Of a DNA stretch of 64,000 bases, positions 1 through 11,048 are shown piece after piece. The notes under the pieces were generated by a model, which saw nothing but the letters and a program-made list of their open reading frames with translations, made no database searches and was not told where the DNA came from. The stretch is from Vibrio tetraodonis (lineage in GTDB: Bacteria > Pseudomonadota > Gammaproteobacteria > Enterobacterales > Vibrionaceae), in NCBI RefSeq assembly GCF_003350295.1, contig NZ_QLYY01000018.1, positions 93,241-157,240 on the forward strand, written 5' to 3'. Both the position numbers and the translations under genes were made by a program. How positions within the stretch are numbered: the first letter of the stretch is position 1; the number at the start of each line of letters is the position of its first letter.

Positions 1-224
1 GAGCTAGCGCTCTGAATCTTGATTAAAGACGCTCTTGAAAACTTGCTTTTGCTCTCTGTCAGTTGAGCAATCACTTCTTCTCCAGGCAGTGCGCCCTCAA
101 CAAAAATAGGCTTTTTGTTTTGATAAGCAATACCAGCACCGTGATGATCAAGTTTTTCAATTTTCAGTACTTGGTGCTTTGTATTCAGTTGAGTTTTCTT
201 TTTAGGTTGGAAGAAACGCGCCAT
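1..224 (-). CDS. rlmD: 23S rRNA (uracil1939-C5)-methyltransferase RlmD, N-terminal part
   Basis: Partial gene running off the left edge; 74 codons are visible, starting at the ATG at 224. The protein begins [12 protein letters not shown] and continues into a TRAM-type OB fold with the stretch [26 protein letters not shown], which is how RlmD (RumA) proteins start. The TRAM domain binds the rRNA substrate; the SAM-dependent catalytic part and Fe-S cysteines lie outside the window. The gene is divergent from barA, the same arrangement as in E. coli, which supports the identification. An open frame on the other strand (63-392) is only its shadow. Confidence 0.9.
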   Translation of the reverse strand, partial: MARFFQPKKKTQLNTKHQVLKIEKLDHHGAGIAYQNKKPIFVEGALPGEEVIAQLTESKSKFSRASLIKIQSAS

Positions 225-394
225 AACTCTGTTCTTTGCCTTGTTACAATTGCTCGATATTCGTATCCAAGTATCATCTTTTCATACTTGAATGATTGTC
301 TGAGCCGAGCGAGTTTATTATGCTTAAGTATTCGACGGCTTCTTTTTGTTTGGAAGTTATTTTCCCATATCCATACCACGATGTTTAGATAATA

Positions 395-3169
395 ATGACC
401 AGATATGGCTTACGCGCCCGTGTTATCACTCTTACTTTAGCGCCGACTTTAATTATTGGCTTGCTCCTGAGTGCCTTTTTCTCCTTCAACCGCTATCACG
501 ATCTTGAAAAGCAAGTCATCAACTCGGGCTTAAGTATTGTCGAACCCTTAGCCATTGCCAGTGAAGAAGGGTTGAAAAACAACAGTCGAGAAGCGGTACG
601 AAGGATCATTAGTTACGCTCACCGTAAAAATTCCAAATTCGTTCGAAGTATCGCTGTTTTCGATTACAACCATGAGCTGTTTGTGACCTCTAACTTTCAC
701 CCTAATTTCGAGTCACTGACTTTTCCGCGTAATGAATCCATTCCACTTTTGGTCACATCAGATCTGCAAGAAAACACCCTCATCTTAAGGGCCCCTATTG
801 TTGCAGAATCAGGACTACTTGCGGCAGCTAAGAGTCAAAACAAAAACTCTGCATTAGGCTACATTGCTATCGAACTGGATCTATCTTCGTTAAGGCTTCA
901 ACAATATCAAGAGATCTTTTCTGCGTTTTTGGTTCTCATTTCTGGGCTTGGATTATCGGCAATCTTTGCACACCGACTCATGCATGACGTCACCCGGCCT
1001 ATCTCACATATGAAAAATATGGTGGATAGGATTCGCCGAGGGCATTTAGACGTCAGAATTGAGGGTAAAATGCATGGTGAGCTCGATACGTTAAAAAATG
1101 GTATTAACGCCATGGCAGTATCCTTGTCTGAATACCACGTCGAAATGCAGCACAGTATCGATCAAGCCACCTCTGATCTAAGAGAAACCCTAGAGCAGCT
1201 AGAGATTCAGAATGTTGAGTTGGATATTGCAAAAAAACGAGCACAAGAAGCCGCCCGGGTAAAATCTGAGTTTTTGGCCAATATGTCCCATGAACTTCGC
1301 ACCCCACTTAATGGCGTCATTGGCTTTACTCGCCAAATGCTCAAGACCAAACTAACCAATAACCAAACTGACTACCTGCAAACAATTGAAAAATCAGCTA
1401 ATAACTTACTGAGCATTATCAATGATATTCTTGATTTCTCGAAACTTGAAGCAGGTAAACTGGCCTTAGAAAATATTCCGTTTGATTTTCAAGAGTCACT
1501 GGAAGAGGTTGTCAGTTTACAGGCCACAAGCGCCCATGAAAAAGGGCTTGAAGTGACACTGAAAGTCGACCCTAAAATTCCTAATGGAGTGGTCGGTGAC
1601 CCGCTTCGAATTCAGCAAGTTCTCACTAATTTAGTCGGCAACTCGATCAAGTTTACCGAACGCGGCAACATTGACATCAGTGTTGAATTGCGCTCACAAA
1701 AAGAAGACGTTATCGAACTACAGTTTATGGTTCGTGATACGGGTATTGGCATTTCAGAAAGGCAGCAAGCTCAGCTATTCCAAGCATTTAGTCAAGCTGA
1801 TGCCAGTATCTCTCGTCGCTATGGTGGTACAGGTTTGGGGTTAGTCATCACGCAAAAGCTCGTGGGTCAAATGGGCGGTGAGATTAGCCTCACAAGCAGG
1901 CTTCACCAAGGTTCTACATTCTGGTTCACATTAAAACTTCACTCGACCGACATGCCAGTAAGCGGACTGCTAGAAACTGAGTCACTCAATCAGCGCACCT
2001 TGCTGCTCATAGAACCAAATATGCAAGCGGCATCCGTTATCCAGCAATCACTTGTTCAGCAGGGCTTGATCGTCACTTATCGTTCATCCGTTCCGCTTGA
2101 AGAGAAGCACTATGATTACACCATACTCAACTTAGCACCTAATAAAACGCATTCACTGGAACAAATCGAACAATGGGTCAAGCAAGCGAAACAATGCTCT
2201 CCTCATGTAGTGGTAGGTATCCCAAGTACTGATCTCGCTTTATCTGATCATCTAATTCAAACTCATGATGTGCATTGTATTACCAAGCCTTTATCACGTA
2301 GAAAGTTACTGCAGATTTTAGCGAAAAAGCAACAGACTCTTGCTGCTGTCGAGATAAAACCTACCTTTAGTAAAAAATTGCCGCTCACGGTAATGGCTGT
2401 TGATGATAATCCAGCAAACCTAAAACTTATCACTGCTCTGCTGTATGAGAGAGTTGAAAAGGTCGTGACTCATACCAATGGACTCGATGCTGTCATTGAA
2501 GCCGAACAGCAAAACTTTGACCTTATTTTTATGGATATTCAGATGCCCCAAATGGATGGAGTGACGGCTTGCCATAAGATCAAGAATATTCAGCTCAACG
2601 CAAGTACTCCCGTCATCGCTGTTACTGCCCATGCCATGAGTGGTGAAAGAGATAGGCTACTTAGCGCAGGAATGGATGACTATCTAACCAAACCTATAGA
2701 AGAACATGTTCTACAACATGTTTTGATCAAATGGAGCCCGTCAAGTGTAGGGGCCGGCAAAGCAGAAACCTCTCAGCACGATAACAAACAACAATCTGAC
2801 GATATCCTCACTACAGATAATGCTATGGTTATCGATTGGAAAGCAGCACTAAAACAATCAGCGAATAAAACTGATCTTGCACGAGATATGTTACAAATGC
2901 TGATCGATTACATACCGGAAGTCAGAGAAGTGGTTGAGTCTTCACTCTCTCAAGAAAACGACGACACTGATGCTCTACTCCGCCATGTTCACAAACTGCA
3001 TGGTAGCAGTGCCTATTGTGGCGTGCCTAGACTCAAACAGATTTGTTCCACTATTGAAAAAGGACTTAATTCAGGCTCTAGTATTCTAGACCTAGAGCCA
3101 GAGTTATTTGAACTGCAAGATGAAATGGAGAAAGTAACTAAAAGCGCTGCTTCTTATTTGGATTCATAA
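395..3169 (+). CDS. barA: Tripartite hybrid sensor histidine kinase BarA
   Basis: Membrane sensor kinase that phosphorylates the response regulator UvrY/VarA and so controls the Csr small RNAs; the ligand in E. coli is thought to be short-chain carboxylates. The 924 residues show TM1 (about 8-30), a periplasmic sensor loop, TM2 (about 172-193), a HAMP domain, then a HisKA box with phospho-acceptor H299 ([12 protein letters not shown]), an HATPase domain with the N, G1 (DTGIGI) and G2 (GGTGLGL) boxes, a degenerate receiver-like stretch around 540-650, a receiver domain with D714 ([11 protein letters not shown]), and a C-terminal Hpt domain with H866 (HKLHGSS). Length fits the family. The stop codon lies inside the convergent acpS gene, a 16-base tail overlap. 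No strong Shine-Dalgarno is seen. Confidence 0.93.
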   Translation: MTRYGLRARVITLTLAPTLIIGLLLSAFFSFNRYHDLEKQVINSGLSIVEPLAIASEEGLKNNSREAVRRIISYAHRKNSKFVRSIAVFDYNHELFVTSNFHPNFESLTFPRNESIPLLVTSDLQENTLILRAPIVAESGLLAAAKSQNKNSALGYIAIELDLSSLRLQQYQEIFSAFLVLISGLGLSAIFAHRLMHDVTRPISHMKNMVDRIRRGHLDVRIEGKMHGELDTLKNGINAMAVSLSEYHVEMQHSIDQATSDLRETLEQLEIQNVELDIAKKRAQEAARVKSEFLANMSHELRTPLNGVIGFTRQMLKTKLTNNQTDYLQTIEKSANNLLSIINDILDFSKLEAGKLALENIPFDFQESLEEVVSLQATSAHEKGLEVTLKVDPKIPNGVVGDPLRIQQVLTNLVGNSIKFTERGNIDISVELRSQKEDVIELQFMVRDTGIGISERQQAQLFQAFSQADASISRRYGGTGLGLVITQKLVGQMGGEISLTSRLHQGSTFWFTLKLHSTDMPVSGLLETESLNQRTLLLIEPNMQAASVIQQSLVQQGLIVTYRSSVPLEEKHYDYTILNLAPNKTHSLEQIEQWVKQAKQCSPHVVVGIPSTDLALSDHLIQTHDVHCITKPLSRRKLLQILAKKQQTLAAVEIKPTFSKKLPLTVMAVDDNPANLKLITALLYERVEKVVTHTNGLDAVIEAEQQNFDLIFMDIQMPQMDGVTACHKIKNIQLNASTPVIAVTAHAMSGERDRLLSAGMDDYLTKPIEEHVLQHVLIKWSPSSVGAGKAETSQHDNKQQSDDILTTDNAMVIDWKAALKQSANKTDLARDMLQMLIDYIPEVREVVESSLSQENDDTDALLRHVHKLHGSSAYCGVPRLKQICSTIEKGLNSGSSILDLEPELFELQDEMEKVTKSAASYLDS

Positions 3170-3537
3170 ATGACTGTTGCAACGGCATAATGACGTTCAT
3201 CAGAAATAGACAGGTGAATATTGTTGATTTGCTTCTGTTGCGCAATCTCCAATGCTTTACCTGATAACGACAAACAGGGTGCTCCATATTGGTCATTGCT
3301 AATAGTAAAATCATGAAAAGAAACACCTTGAGCAATGCCAGTGCCGAGTGCTTTGGACGCTGCTTCTTTTGCTGCAAATCGCTTGGCTAAAAACCTAGTC
3401 TGCTGCTTTAAAGAGGCAAACCGCTCTAGCTCTTGCTCTGTTAAAACACGCTTTGCAAAACTCTCTCCAGAGCGAAGAAATGCTTTCTCAATTCGCTCAA
3501 TTTCCGCAATATCCGTTCCTATACCAACAATTGCCAT
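3154..3537 (-). CDS. acpS: Holo-[acyl-carrier-protein] synthase
   Basis: Transfers the 4'-phosphopantetheine arm of CoA to apo-ACP, needed for all fatty acid synthesis. The 127-residue protein has the two signature motifs: [13 protein letters not shown] at the N-terminus (Mg-binding Asp) and [15 protein letters not shown] in the middle (catalytic Glu/Lys region). It is the last gene of the lepA-to-acpS operon and follows pdxJ after 5 bases, as in E. coli. Its 3' end overlaps the end of barA on the opposite strand. Confidence 0.96.
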   Translation of the reverse strand: MAIVGIGTDIAEIERIEKAFLRSGESFAKRVLTEQELERFASLKQQTRFLAKRFAAKEAASKALGTGIAQGVSFHDFTISNDQYGAPCLSLSGKALEIAQQKQINNIHLSISDERHYAVATVIYESK

Positions 3538-3542
3538 AATAG

Positions 3543-4274
3543 TTACTTACGAGCGTCAACCATAAGCGCTTTCATATCAGCTACCGCTTTGTGAAGCCCA
3601 TCAAAAGCGGCACGTCCAATAATTGAATGACCAATATTTAGCTCATAAATCTCGGGAATAGCAGCGATTGGTGCAACATTATGATATGTCAGGCCATGGC
3701 CTGCATTAACGATAATACCCAGATCAGCAGCGTAACTTGCCCCTGCTGCAATTTTTTTCAGTTCATCTTGCTGATCATCGTCATTCTCGGCGTCAGCGTA
3801 ATGCCCGGTATGAAGCTCTATGAATGGCGCGCCACACGCTTTTGCAGCGTCAATCTGCTCTCTGTCTGCATCGATGAACAAAGAGACCTTAATACCAGCC
3901 TCACTCAAAGCCTTTGTCGCCAACTTTACTTTTTCTAAATGCCCAACAACATCAAGTCCACCTTCTGTTGTGAGTTCTTCCCTTTTTTCTGGTACAAGGC
4001 AAACATATTCAGGTTGAGTTTTTAGTGCAATCTCAACCATTTCATCTGTGACTGCCATTTCAAGATTCATACGAGTTTGAATCGTTTCACGTAAAATGTG
4101 AACATCACGATCTTTAATATGGCGACGATCTTCTCGTAGATGGATGGTAATTCCATCTGCACCCGCCCTCTCTGCAATTTCAGCGGCATGGACAGGATCA
4201 GGATATTTAGTGCCTCGAGCATTACGCAATGTCGCAATATGATCAATATTCACACCCAGATAAATAGAACTCAT
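3543..4274 (-). CDS. pdxJ: Pyridoxine 5'-phosphate synthase
   Basis: Condenses 1-deoxyxylulose 5-phosphate with 3-amino-2-oxopropyl phosphate to give pyridoxine 5'-phosphate, the last ring-closing step of vitamin B6 synthesis. The 243-residue TIM barrel contains the family motifs [15 protein letters not shown] at the N-terminus, [27 protein letters not shown] and [11 protein letters not shown]. The ATG overlaps the recO stop by 4 bases, so translation is probably coupled. Confidence 0.97.
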   Translation of the reverse strand: MSSIYLGVNIDHIATLRNARGTKYPDPVHAAEIAERAGADGITIHLREDRRHIKDRDVHILRETIQTRMNLEMAVTDEMVEIALKTQPEYVCLVPEKREELTTEGGLDVVGHLEKVKLATKALSEAGIKVSLFIDADREQIDAAKACGAPFIELHTGHYADAENDDDQQDELKKIAAGASYAADLGIIVNAGHGLTYHNVAPIAAIPEIYELNIGHSIIGRAAFDGLHKAVADMKALMVDARK

Positions 4275-4999
4275 TTTCCAATACTCCGTGACTTGGAAGC
4301 CATAACTTGCATAAATAACTCCCTACTTTTTAATGGTTTCCCGCCAAGATAAGGCTTTAAGGCTATTCGTGTAAAGCGTTTTGCTGCTTTTAGTTGCTGT
4401 TTTGTAGTAAACCTACGTTCACTAATTGCTATTAGCTCATTACCTAAAAAGGTTAAGTTGTCTTGACGAACCGACGCAATAAAACCCTTTTGTTCTCTGT
4501 AGCGGTATGTCATATCTGGGTCAATAAGCTCTCCTGTCCCCGCGCAGTGCATAAAATCGACACCATAACCCATCGCAGACAGAAGCGCTAACTCAAAACG
4601 TCTCAAAGCAGGCTCAGGGTTATCGCACTGAGCCAGCTCTGTTAAAGCGGCAAGATAATCATGAAATAGAGCTGGCATAGGAACTTCAGCCATCAAAACT
4701 CTCGCCAACAATTCATTGACATACATGGCTGAATACAAAGTGAGACCTGAAAGAGGCAAGCCAAGGCTGATTGGCTCTGCTTGACGAAGTGTCTTCATTG
4801 AACCTTTACCTGACCACTTAAGCAATAAGGGAGTAAAGGGTTGTAAGGCTCCTTTAAGTTGAGAGCGTTTGCTACGAGCTCCTTTTGACATCAAGGTTAG
4901 CCGGCCATATTCCTCACTGAATATATCGAGGATCAAGCTCGACTCACTATAAGGACGCCTATGGAGTACAAAACATCGCTGTAAGCCTTCTGCTATCAT
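4271..4999 (-). CDS. recO: DNA repair protein RecO
   Basis: Recombination mediator that, with RecF and RecR, loads RecA on SSB-coated gaps. The 242-residue protein has an N-terminal OB fold ([19 protein letters not shown], followed by [17 protein letters not shown]) and a helical C-terminal domain, matching RecO in length. I chose the ATG at 4999 ([12 protein letters not shown]) because RecO proteins start just before this motif. A TTG in frame at 5026 would add nine residues but lies inside a terminator hairpin. The Shine-Dalgarno is weak. It overlaps pdxJ by 4 bases. Confidence 0.95.
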   Translation of the reverse strand: MIAEGLQRCFVLHRRPYSESSLILDIFSEEYGRLTLMSKGARSKRSQLKGALQPFTPLLLKWSGKGSMKTLRQAEPISLGLPLSGLTLYSAMYVNELLARVLMAEVPMPALFHDYLAALTELAQCDNPEPALRRFELALLSAMGYGVDFMHCAGTGELIDPDMTYRYREQKGFIASVRQDNLTFLGNELIAISERRFTTKQQLKAAKRFTRIALKPYLGGKPLKSRELFMQVMASKSRSIGK

Positions 5000-5010
5000 A
5001 TTGATACCCA

Positions 5011-5036
5011 AAAAATAAGGAGCCAAGGCTCCTTAT
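5011..5036 (-). terminator. Terminator-like hairpin between era and recO
   Basis: Read on the minus strand, ATAAGGAGCC-TT-GGCTCCTTAT forms a perfect 10-base inverted repeat followed at once by T6. This has all parts of an intrinsic terminator and lies between two genes of one operon, ending 11 bases before the recO start codon. It may cut back transcription of recO-pdxJ-acpS, or hide the recO ribosome binding site. Confidence 0.75.
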
Positions 5037-5072
5037 CTCAATGATGGGGGAGCAATAGAAGCCCTCCAAAAA

Positions 5073-6047
5073 TCAGAGGTCGTCGATATATCCCAAAGAT
5101 CTCAGAGCTCGTTCATCATCTGCCCAACCAGATTTCACTTTCACCCATGTCTCTAAGTACACTTTACGACCGAATAACTCTTCCATATCAAGGCGAGCTT
5201 CCCGGCCTATAGTTTTGATTTTTTCGCCGCCTTTACCTATCACCATTTTCTTCTGGCCACTGCGCTCAACAAGGATCAAGGCATTGATATGAAAACCATC
5301 TGTTTCTGGGTTGTAATCAAAGCGCTCGATCTCAACGGTTACAGAATAAGGTAACTCCTCACCAGTAAACCTCATCAGTTTCTCGCGAACTATCTCAGAA
5401 GCCATAAATCGTTGAGAACGATCTGTAACGTATTCTTCTGGGAAATGGTGGGTTGCTTTGGGCAAATGATCACGCACATGTTTACGTAATACATCAATAT
5501 TCTTACCATGTTTAGCAGAAATAGGCACCACATCGACAAATTCCATCTTTTTCGACATGTCCATCATATGCAACATAACGTCATTACGGTCTTGAACGTT
5601 ATCAACCTTGTTCACACACAGTACAACGGGGAAATTGGATTTTTGCAACTTAGTGAGAACCATCTCATCGTCTTTGGTCCAGTGAGTACCATCGACAAGA
5701 AAGAACACCAAATTTACATCACTAAGAGATGAGTTAGCCGCTCGATTCATTAAACGGTTGATGGCTCGTTTTTCCTCAATATGCAGACCTGGAGTATCAA
5801 CATATATTGCTTGATAATCTCCTTGAGTATCCACACCCATAATACGATGTCGCGTGGTTTGTGGTTTGCGCGACGTAATCGAAATCTTTTGCCCAAGAAT
5901 TCGATTTAGCAAAGTCGACTTACCCACATTCGGTCTTCCAACAATAGCAATAAAGCCGCAATGTTGGTTCTCTGGAGTACTTTTCTCACCACTTGATGCA
6001 AAAAACGCATCAATATCAAAATCGTTTTTTTCCGATGAATCAGTCAT
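5073..6047 (-). CDS. era: GTPase Era
   Basis: Essential GTPase that binds the 3' end of 16S rRNA and checks 30S assembly. The 324 residues show the G domain (G1 [10 protein letters not shown]2 region TTRHRIMG, G3 DTPG, G4 NKVD) and a C-terminal KH domain ([16 protein letters not shown]). It is about 23 residues longer than E. coli Era because of an acidic N-terminal extension ([14 protein letters not shown]) before the conserved [13 protein letters not shown]. The start overlaps the rnc end by 8 bases, giving translational coupling. Confidence 0.97.
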   Translation of the reverse strand: MTDSSEKNDFDIDAFFASSGEKSTPENQHCGFIAIVGRPNVGKSTLLNRILGQKISITSRKPQTTRHRIMGVDTQGDYQAIYVDTPGLHIEEKRAINRLMNRAANSSLSDVNLVFFLVDGTHWTKDDEMVLTKLQKSNFPVVLCVNKVDNVQDRNDVMLHMMDMSKKMEFVDVVPISAKHGKNIDVLRKHVRDHLPKATHHFPEEYVTDRSQRFMASEIVREKLMRFTGEELPYSVTVEIERFDYNPETDGFHINALILVERSGQKKMVIGKGGEKIKTIGREARLDMEELFGRKVYLETWVKVKSGWADDERALRSLGYIDDL

Positions 6048-6717
6048 TATTTAGTTGCTCTAGTGCAATTTCCGCAGCCGCTTGTTCTGCCTTGCGGCGG
6101 CTGGTGCCTTTACCTATCACAGGCGTTCCTATACCTGCTACTTCGCACGAAACAGTAAATTGCTGATTATGTGCTTCACCTTTAATATTAGTCACTGTAT
6201 ACACAGGCAGAGGTTTTCTTCGCCCTTGAAGAAATTCCTGCAAGCGCGTTTTAGGATCTTTTTGCGATACTCCGGGCTGAATAGCCTCAAGACGCTGCTG
6301 GTACCAACTCAAGATAATACCACGTACCGCTTCAATCCCGCTGTCTTGATAGATAGCACCAATCACAGCTTCAACCGCATCTGCAAGAATAGAATCGCGG
6401 CGAAAGCCACCACTTTTCAATTCACCTGGGCCTAACTTTAAGTAATCTCCGAGTTCAAACTCTCGCCCTAACTCAGCTAGAGTATTACCTCGAACCAAAG
6501 TTGCCCTCATACGACTCATATCCCCTTCATTAATGTCAGGGAAACGGTGATAAAGGTCATCAGCAATAACAAAACTTAAAATTGAATCGCCCAGAAACTC
6601 TAGGCGCTCGTTATGTTTTCCATGAGCGCTGCGATGTGTCAGCGCTAATTGAATGAGCTCAGCGTCATTGAAAGAATAACCAAGCTTTTTTTCTAATTTA
6701 GATATGGGAGAATTCAT
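6040..6717 (-). CDS. rnc: Ribonuclease III
   Basis: Double-stranded RNA endonuclease that processes rRNA precursors and many mRNAs. The 225 residues hold the RNase III signature [18 protein letters not shown] with the Mg-binding Glu and Asp, the second acidic cluster ([14 protein letters not shown]), and a C-terminal double-strand RNA binding domain ([19 protein letters not shown] ... [16 protein letters not shown]). It starts 15 bases after lepB and overlaps era, the usual lepB-rnc-era order. Confidence 0.98.
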   Translation of the reverse strand: MNSPISKLEKKLGYSFNDAELIQLALTHRSAHGKHNERLEFLGDSILSFVIADDLYHRFPDINEGDMSRMRATLVRGNTLAELGREFELGDYLKLGPGELKSGGFRRDSILADAVEAVIGAIYQDSGIEAVRGIILSWYQQRLEAIQPGVSQKDPKTRLQEFLQGRRKPLPVYTVTNIKGEAHNQQFTVSCEVAGIGTPVIGKGTSRRKAEQAAAEIALEQLNND

Positions 6718-6732
6718 GCTCTCTCGATATAT

Positions 6733-7629
6733 TTATTTAATACCACCGATGCGATTAAAGCGCACACCTGTTGGGATCCATGAAGGCAGTATACTATCTG
6801 CATCACGCTCAAATTCGAAGCTTATCCAAATCGCAACCGCCTTACCGACCAAATTAGCTTCAGGCACAAAGCCCCAAAAACGGCTATCGGCACTATTGTC
6901 TCTGTTATCACCCATGACAAAGTAATGCCCTTGTGGCACCACCCATTCAGTAGTACCACTGCGAGGATAATACTGTTCAACAGGGTTACGAACCAACGGA
7001 TTGACCAAAACATTATGTGCCACACTACCTAGTTGTTCTGTCATCTGAATCTGCTGAATTCCTCTATCACTAAATTCACTTTGTTCAACATTAGACAGTT
7101 TTACAGGCTCACATACCGACGTACCCGACTTTTGAATACATAACTGCTTATCACCACTATAACGAATTAAATCGCCAGGTAAGCCAACCACACGCTTGAT
7201 GTAATCAATGTTTGGCTGTGGCGGATACTTAAACACAGTGACATCGCCGCGCTCCGGTTTACCCGTTTCAACTAACTGGGTACGCCATACTGGGTCTTTA
7301 AGACCATAGGCGTATTTTTCCACTAAGATAAAATCACCAACAAGCAAAGTCGGCATCATAGAACCCGATGGGATTTGAAATGGCTCATAAATGAACGAGC
7401 GCAATACAAGCACAACAGCAATAACCGGAAATATAGATACACAGTTTTCAATCCACCATGGCTGCTTAACCACTTTTTCTGTCACTGTTGCATCAAGCTG
7501 TTGGGTTTGAGCTTCGATTGTCGCAAGTTGAGCATGACGTTTTTTAGCAAACACCAACTTTTCCAGCACCCAAACAATACCGGTTACCAAAGTGACAATA
7601 ACTAGGATCAGTGAAAATGTATTCGCCAT
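6733..7629 (-). CDS. lepB: Signal peptidase I
   Basis: Inner-membrane serine/lysine protease that removes Sec and Tat signal peptides on the periplasmic face. The 298 residues have an N-terminal membrane segment (about 4-24), a basic cytoplasmic loop, a second hydrophobic segment (about 65-82), then the catalytic Ser motif PSGSMMPTL, the catalytic Lys region (RGDVTVFKYPPQPNIDYIKRVVG) and the MGDNRDNSADSR box. A good Shine-Dalgarno (AAGGGA) precedes the ATG at 7629. Confidence 0.97.
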   Translation of the reverse strand: MANTFSLILVIVTLVTGIVWVLEKLVFAKKRHAQLATIEAQTQQLDATVTEKVVKQPWWIENCVSIFPVIAVVLVLRSFIYEPFQIPSGSMMPTLLVGDFILVEKYAYGLKDPVWRTQLVETGKPERGDVTVFKYPPQPNIDYIKRVVGLPGDLIRYSGDKQLCIQKSGTSVCEPVKLSNVEQSEFSDRGIQQIQMTEQLGSVAHNVLVNPLVRNPVEQYYPRSGTTEWVVPQGHYFVMGDNRDNSADSRFWGFVPEANLVGKAVAIWISFEFERDADSILPSWIPTGVRFNRIGGIK

Positions 7630-7656
7630 TGACTTCCCTTATCTCTTAAAACACGA

Positions 7657-7684
7657 AAGTGAAAGAGCTGTAACCCTTTCACTT
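7657..7684. repeat. Hairpin between lepA and lepB
   Basis: A 9-base perfect inverted repeat (AAGTGAAAG/CTTTCACTT) with a 10-base loop in the 87-base gap between lepA and lepB. It has only a broken T run on the minus strand, so it may be a weak terminator or an mRNA processing or stability element in the operon. Confidence 0.5.
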
Positions 7685-7716
7685 AGTCATAGGTTAATTT
7701 ATCAGAAAACGATTAT

Positions 7717-9510
7717 CTAATCTTTACCAACATGCAAAATCGCAAGGAAAGCTTCTTGAGGCAGCTCCACATTTCCGATCTGCTTCATACGCTTCTTACC
7801 TTCTTTCTGCTTCTTCAACAGTTTCTTCTTACGGCTAACATCACCGCCATAACATTTTGCAATTACATTTTTACGCAGTTGCTTCACTGTTGAACGAGCG
7901 ATGATGTGATTGCCTATTGCCGCTTGAATAGCAATATCAAACATCTGACGAGGAATAAACTCTTTCATCTTTTCAACAAGCAAGCGACCACGGCTTTGAG
8001 AATTATCTTTGTGTGTAATCAATGCCAAAGCATCGACTTTATCACCATTGAGCAACACATCGACTCGCACCATGTTTGACGCTTCAAAACGCTGGAAGTT
8101 GTAATCCAGCGATGCATAACCACGAGAGGTAGATTTCAAGCGGTCAAAGAAATCAAGCACAACTTCCGCCATAGGAATATCATAAGTTACCGCGACTTGA
8201 TTACCGTGATAAACCATATCAACTTGAATGCCACGCTTTTCAACACATAAAGTAATAACATTACCTAGGTAATCAGAAGGAACAAGAATATTACAACGTG
8301 CAATAGGTTCACGTATTTCTTCAATGTCATTCACTGCAGGAAGTTTAGCTGGGCTATCCACATACAGAAGTTCACCGTCTGTTTGCTTGACTTCGTAGAC
8401 CACAGTCGGCGCTGTAGTGATAAGATCTAAGTCATACTCTCGCTCAAGACGCTCTTGGATAATTTCCATGTGCAACATGCCAAGGAAACCACAGCGGAAA
8501 CCGAAACCTAATGCAGCAGAATTTTCTGGTTCATAGAATAAAGACGCGTCGTTGAGGCTAAGCTTACCCAAAGCATCACGGAAGTTTTCGTAATCATCCG
8601 ATGATACGGGGAAAAGGCCAGCATAAACTTGTGGTTTCACTTTCTTAAAACCAGGCAAAGGTGTTTCACAACCATGTTTTGCAAGCGTTAAAGTGTCACC
8701 TACCGGAGCACCAAGGATATCCTTGATTCCACATACAACCCAACCTACTTCACCAGTGTTAAGCTGAGTTGTATCCTCTTGCTTAGGCGTAAAAATACCC
8801 AGACGGTCGACACCCCAGACTTGCCCTGTGCTCATAACTTTGATTTTGTCGTTCTTCTTCAGCACGCCATTTTTAATTCGTACTAGAGATACAACACCAA
8901 GGTAGTTATCAAACCAAGAATCAATGATAAGCGCCTGCAGCGGTGCATTTTCGTCACCTTCTGGTGCAGGGATCGCTGAAACTATATTTTCAAGTACCTC
9001 TTCGATACCAAGTCCGGTTTTTGCCGAGCAACGGGTTGCCTCCATAGCATCAATACCGACGATTTCTTCGATTTCTTCAGCGACGCGCTCTGGATCTGCT
9101 GCTGGCAAATCAATTTTGTTTAAGATAGGAACCACTTCAAGGTCCATCTCAATCGCCGTGTAACAGTTTGCCAAAGTCTGGGCTTCGACACCTTGGCCAG
9201 CATCAACGACCAATAAAGCGCCTTCACATGCAGCGAGAGAGCGAGATACTTCATAGGCAAAGTCAACATGCCCAGGAGTGTCGATAAAATTCAGTTGATA
9301 CGTCTCACCATCTTTAGCTGTGTAATTGAGTGTCACACTCTGAGATTTAATGGTGATACCACGCTCACGTTCTAAGTCCATAGAATCGAGAACTTGAGCT
9401 GCCATTTCACGGTCACTCAATCCTCCACAGTCTTGGATCAAACGGTCAGATAGGGTCGACTTACCGTGGTCGATGTGGGCGATTATCGAAAAATTACGAA
9501 TATGCTTCAT
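7717..9510 (-). CDS. lepA: Elongation factor 4 (LepA)
   Basis: Ribosome-associated GTPase that acts on initiation or back-translocation. The 597 residues show the translational GTPase core (G1 [18 protein letters not shown]3 DTPGHVDF, G4 NKIDLP), EF-G-like domains II, III and V, and the LepA-specific C-terminal domain with the basic end [19 protein letters not shown]. Length equals that of E. coli LepA (599). It is the first gene of the leftward operon; a terminator separates it from rseC. Confidence 0.98.
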   Translation of the reverse strand: MKHIRNFSIIAHIDHGKSTLSDRLIQDCGGLSDREMAAQVLDSMDLERERGITIKSQSVTLNYTAKDGETYQLNFIDTPGHVDFAYEVSRSLAACEGALLVVDAGQGVEAQTLANCYTAIEMDLEVVPILNKIDLPAADPERVAEEIEEIVGIDAMEATRCSAKTGLGIEEVLENIVSAIPAPEGDENAPLQALIIDSWFDNYLGVVSLVRIKNGVLKKNDKIKVMSTGQVWGVDRLGIFTPKQEDTTQLNTGEVGWVVCGIKDILGAPVGDTLTLAKHGCETPLPGFKKVKPQVYAGLFPVSSDDYENFRDALGKLSLNDASLFYEPENSAALGFGFRCGFLGMLHMEIIQERLEREYDLDLITTAPTVVYEVKQTDGELLYVDSPAKLPAVNDIEEIREPIARCNILVPSDYLGNVITLCVEKRGIQVDMVYHGNQVAVTYDIPMAEVVLDFFDRLKSTSRGYASLDYNFQRFEASNMVRVDVLLNGDKVDALALITHKDNSQSRGRLLVEKMKEFIPRQMFDIAIQAAIGNHIIARSTVKQLRKNVIAKCYGGDVSRKKKLLKKQKEGKKRMKQIGNVELPQEAFLAILHVGKD

Positions 9511-9546
9511 GATATGGTGTGACTAAACTCTTAAAAATAGGGACAT

Positions 9547-9568
9547 AAAAAGGCCGCGTTTTCGCGGC
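9547..9568 (-). terminator. Terminator after rseC
   Basis: On the minus strand GCCGCG-AAAA-CGCGGC is followed by CTTTTT, a compact GC-rich hairpin with a U tract. It should end the rpoE-rseABC transcript before lepA. Confidence 0.8.
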
Positions 9569-9615
9569 ACTTCGATCAAGTTGGCAGATTCTAACCAATT
9601 TCTAGACAATTCGCA

Positions 9616-10086
9616 CTAGCTAATTGGTTTGCCTAATACACGCAGCAATTTGACATCGGTTAACGATCCTTGCTCCAGTTTCATCACTAGCCGTTTGGCA
9701 CAATAGACTCCGATAACCACACAAAGAGCAGAAGAGGCAATCACTAGGCCTTCTCCGTAGCCAAATATAGGTCTCAGTAACCACTCTCCTAATAGCGCTC
9801 CGAAAATCATGGCAAATAGTGGGGCTAGGTAAACCAAACTCGCTGATTGTAAGATGCTTCTCTCTGGAAGACCGATTTCAACCACTTGACCTGCTTTAAC
9901 TTGCTCAGAAGTATTTAGTTGCCAATGTAATGATTTGCTACCTACAGCTTTAGATACAATCCCGGTACCACAACTTTTTTGAGATGAACACTTAGAGCAA
10001 CTGGTTTGTTGATCGCAACTTAGTTCGACAATAAAACCGTCTGCATTAGGAGTAACCGAGGTAACCGTCGCCAGGGCCGTCATCAT
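9616..10086 (-). CDS. rseC: SoxR-reducing / sigma-E regulatory protein RseC
   Basis: Inner-membrane protein of the RseC/MucC family, linked to the sigma-E response and to reduction of SoxR. The 156 residues contain the cysteine cluster CDQQTSCSKCSSQKSCG in the N-terminal part and two membrane segments near 80-125. Its ATG overlaps the rseB stop by 4 bases and it is the last gene of the rpoE operon. Confidence 0.93.
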   Translation of the reverse strand: MMTALATVTSVTPNADGFIVELSCDQQTSCSKCSSQKSCGTGIVSKAVGSKSLHWQLNTSEQVKAGQVVEIGLPERSILQSASLVYLAPLFAMIFGALLGEWLLRPIFGYGEGLVIASSALCVVIGVYCAKRLVMKLEQGSLTDVKLLRVLGKPIS

Positions 10087-11048
10087 TGTGCTGTGCCTAT
10101 AGGTTTTTTAATGGTCACCGACTGGGCAATTCTTTTCGCGGTTGCAGGTGGAATATCACCAACCACAGAAATTTCTTTATCACCTTTAACATAGCTGTGC
10201 AGTGTGCGGCGACCTTGCCGAACAAGTTGACCTTTCAATGAGTAGTCATCGCTTTGTGAGACATAAACTGAGAAACTAAACAGACCATCGCTAAACATTT
10301 GCGTTTCCACCATACGCTCAGTGCTTCCCATTCTATAACGATTCAGCTCAGTGGATTCAAAACCCTTGGGAATCCACCCCACAGTCCAGAAACTGTCCTC
10401 TAATGCACCTTTAGGTAAAGACAATACGCCAGGTAATTTTACCGTATTTAGCGCACCTAATATCTCAGATATATTGTCATCAACGCTGTATGAAATGGTG
10501 CGATACTGCTCGAGCACTTCACCATCTCGGTCAACGAGATCCGCTCTGAGTGGCAATTTAGTCTTCTCATCAACCCACAATATATACGAGTAACGAAGGC
10601 CGTCTTTGGAAGCAACTCTCAAAACTTGACAAGCTACACCAGCCTCTCGAGCACGACCAACCTGAATAAAATCATAAAATCGACTTAGCTCTTCCACATC
10701 ACTATTTAAAAGTGGGATAGTGGGTGCAACTATGTTGCCCGATTCGATAGTAAAAGGCTCAACGCCAGGTTCAATGTAACTAACCTCACTACCACGTCTT
10801 ATTACTTCCCGACTTGGACCACTTAGATAAACAAGATGAGCAAGCTGCTGATTATTGTTGCGAGCATGGCGGTATAAAAGAGGCTCAATACTATTTTTCT
10901 TAATCAGAATATAAGAAAGTTCATAGCTGAGGTGCTGACTGGCCTCGTTCATTTGATGCAACAACGCCTCTGCAGTTCTTTCTTCTGCAAAGGCGAGTGG
11001 CGAACTCAAACTGAACAGTGCCAGTACACTGGTCAGAATTTTTTTCAT
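10083..11048 (-). CDS. rseB: Sigma-E factor regulatory protein RseB
   Basis: Periplasmic protein that binds RseA and shields it from DegS cleavage; it senses mislocalised lipopolysaccharide. The 321 residues start with a Sec signal peptide (KKILTSVLALFSLSSPLAFA), followed by the MucB/RseB LolA-like domain and the C-terminal domain ending in KPIGTAQ. It overlaps rseA and rseC by 4 bases each, so the four genes are a coupled operon. Confidence 0.95.
   Translation of the reverse strand: MKKILTSVLALFSLSSPLAFAEERTAEALLHQMNEASQHLSYELSYILIKKNSIEPLLYRHARNNNQQLAHLVYLSGPSREVIRRGSEVSYIEPGVEPFTIESGNIVAPTIPLLNSDVEELSRFYDFIQVGRAREAGVACQVLRVASKDGLRYSYILWVDEKTKLPLRADLVDRDGEVLEQYRTISYSVDDNISEILGALNTVKLPGVLSLPKGALEDSFWTVGWIPKGFESTELNRYRMGSTERMVETQMFSDGLFSFSVYVSQSDDYSLKGQLVRQGRRTLHSYVKGDKEISVVGDIPPATAKRIAQSVTIKKPIGTAQ

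Noticed and set aside
63..392. A 109-codon open frame on the plus strand between rlmD and barA
   Set aside because: It is antisense to the start of rlmD, has no recognisable protein and no Shine-Dalgarno.
5000..5026. A longer RecO start at the TTG at 5026
   Set aside because: The added residues lie inside a terminator hairpin and are not seen in RecO proteins.
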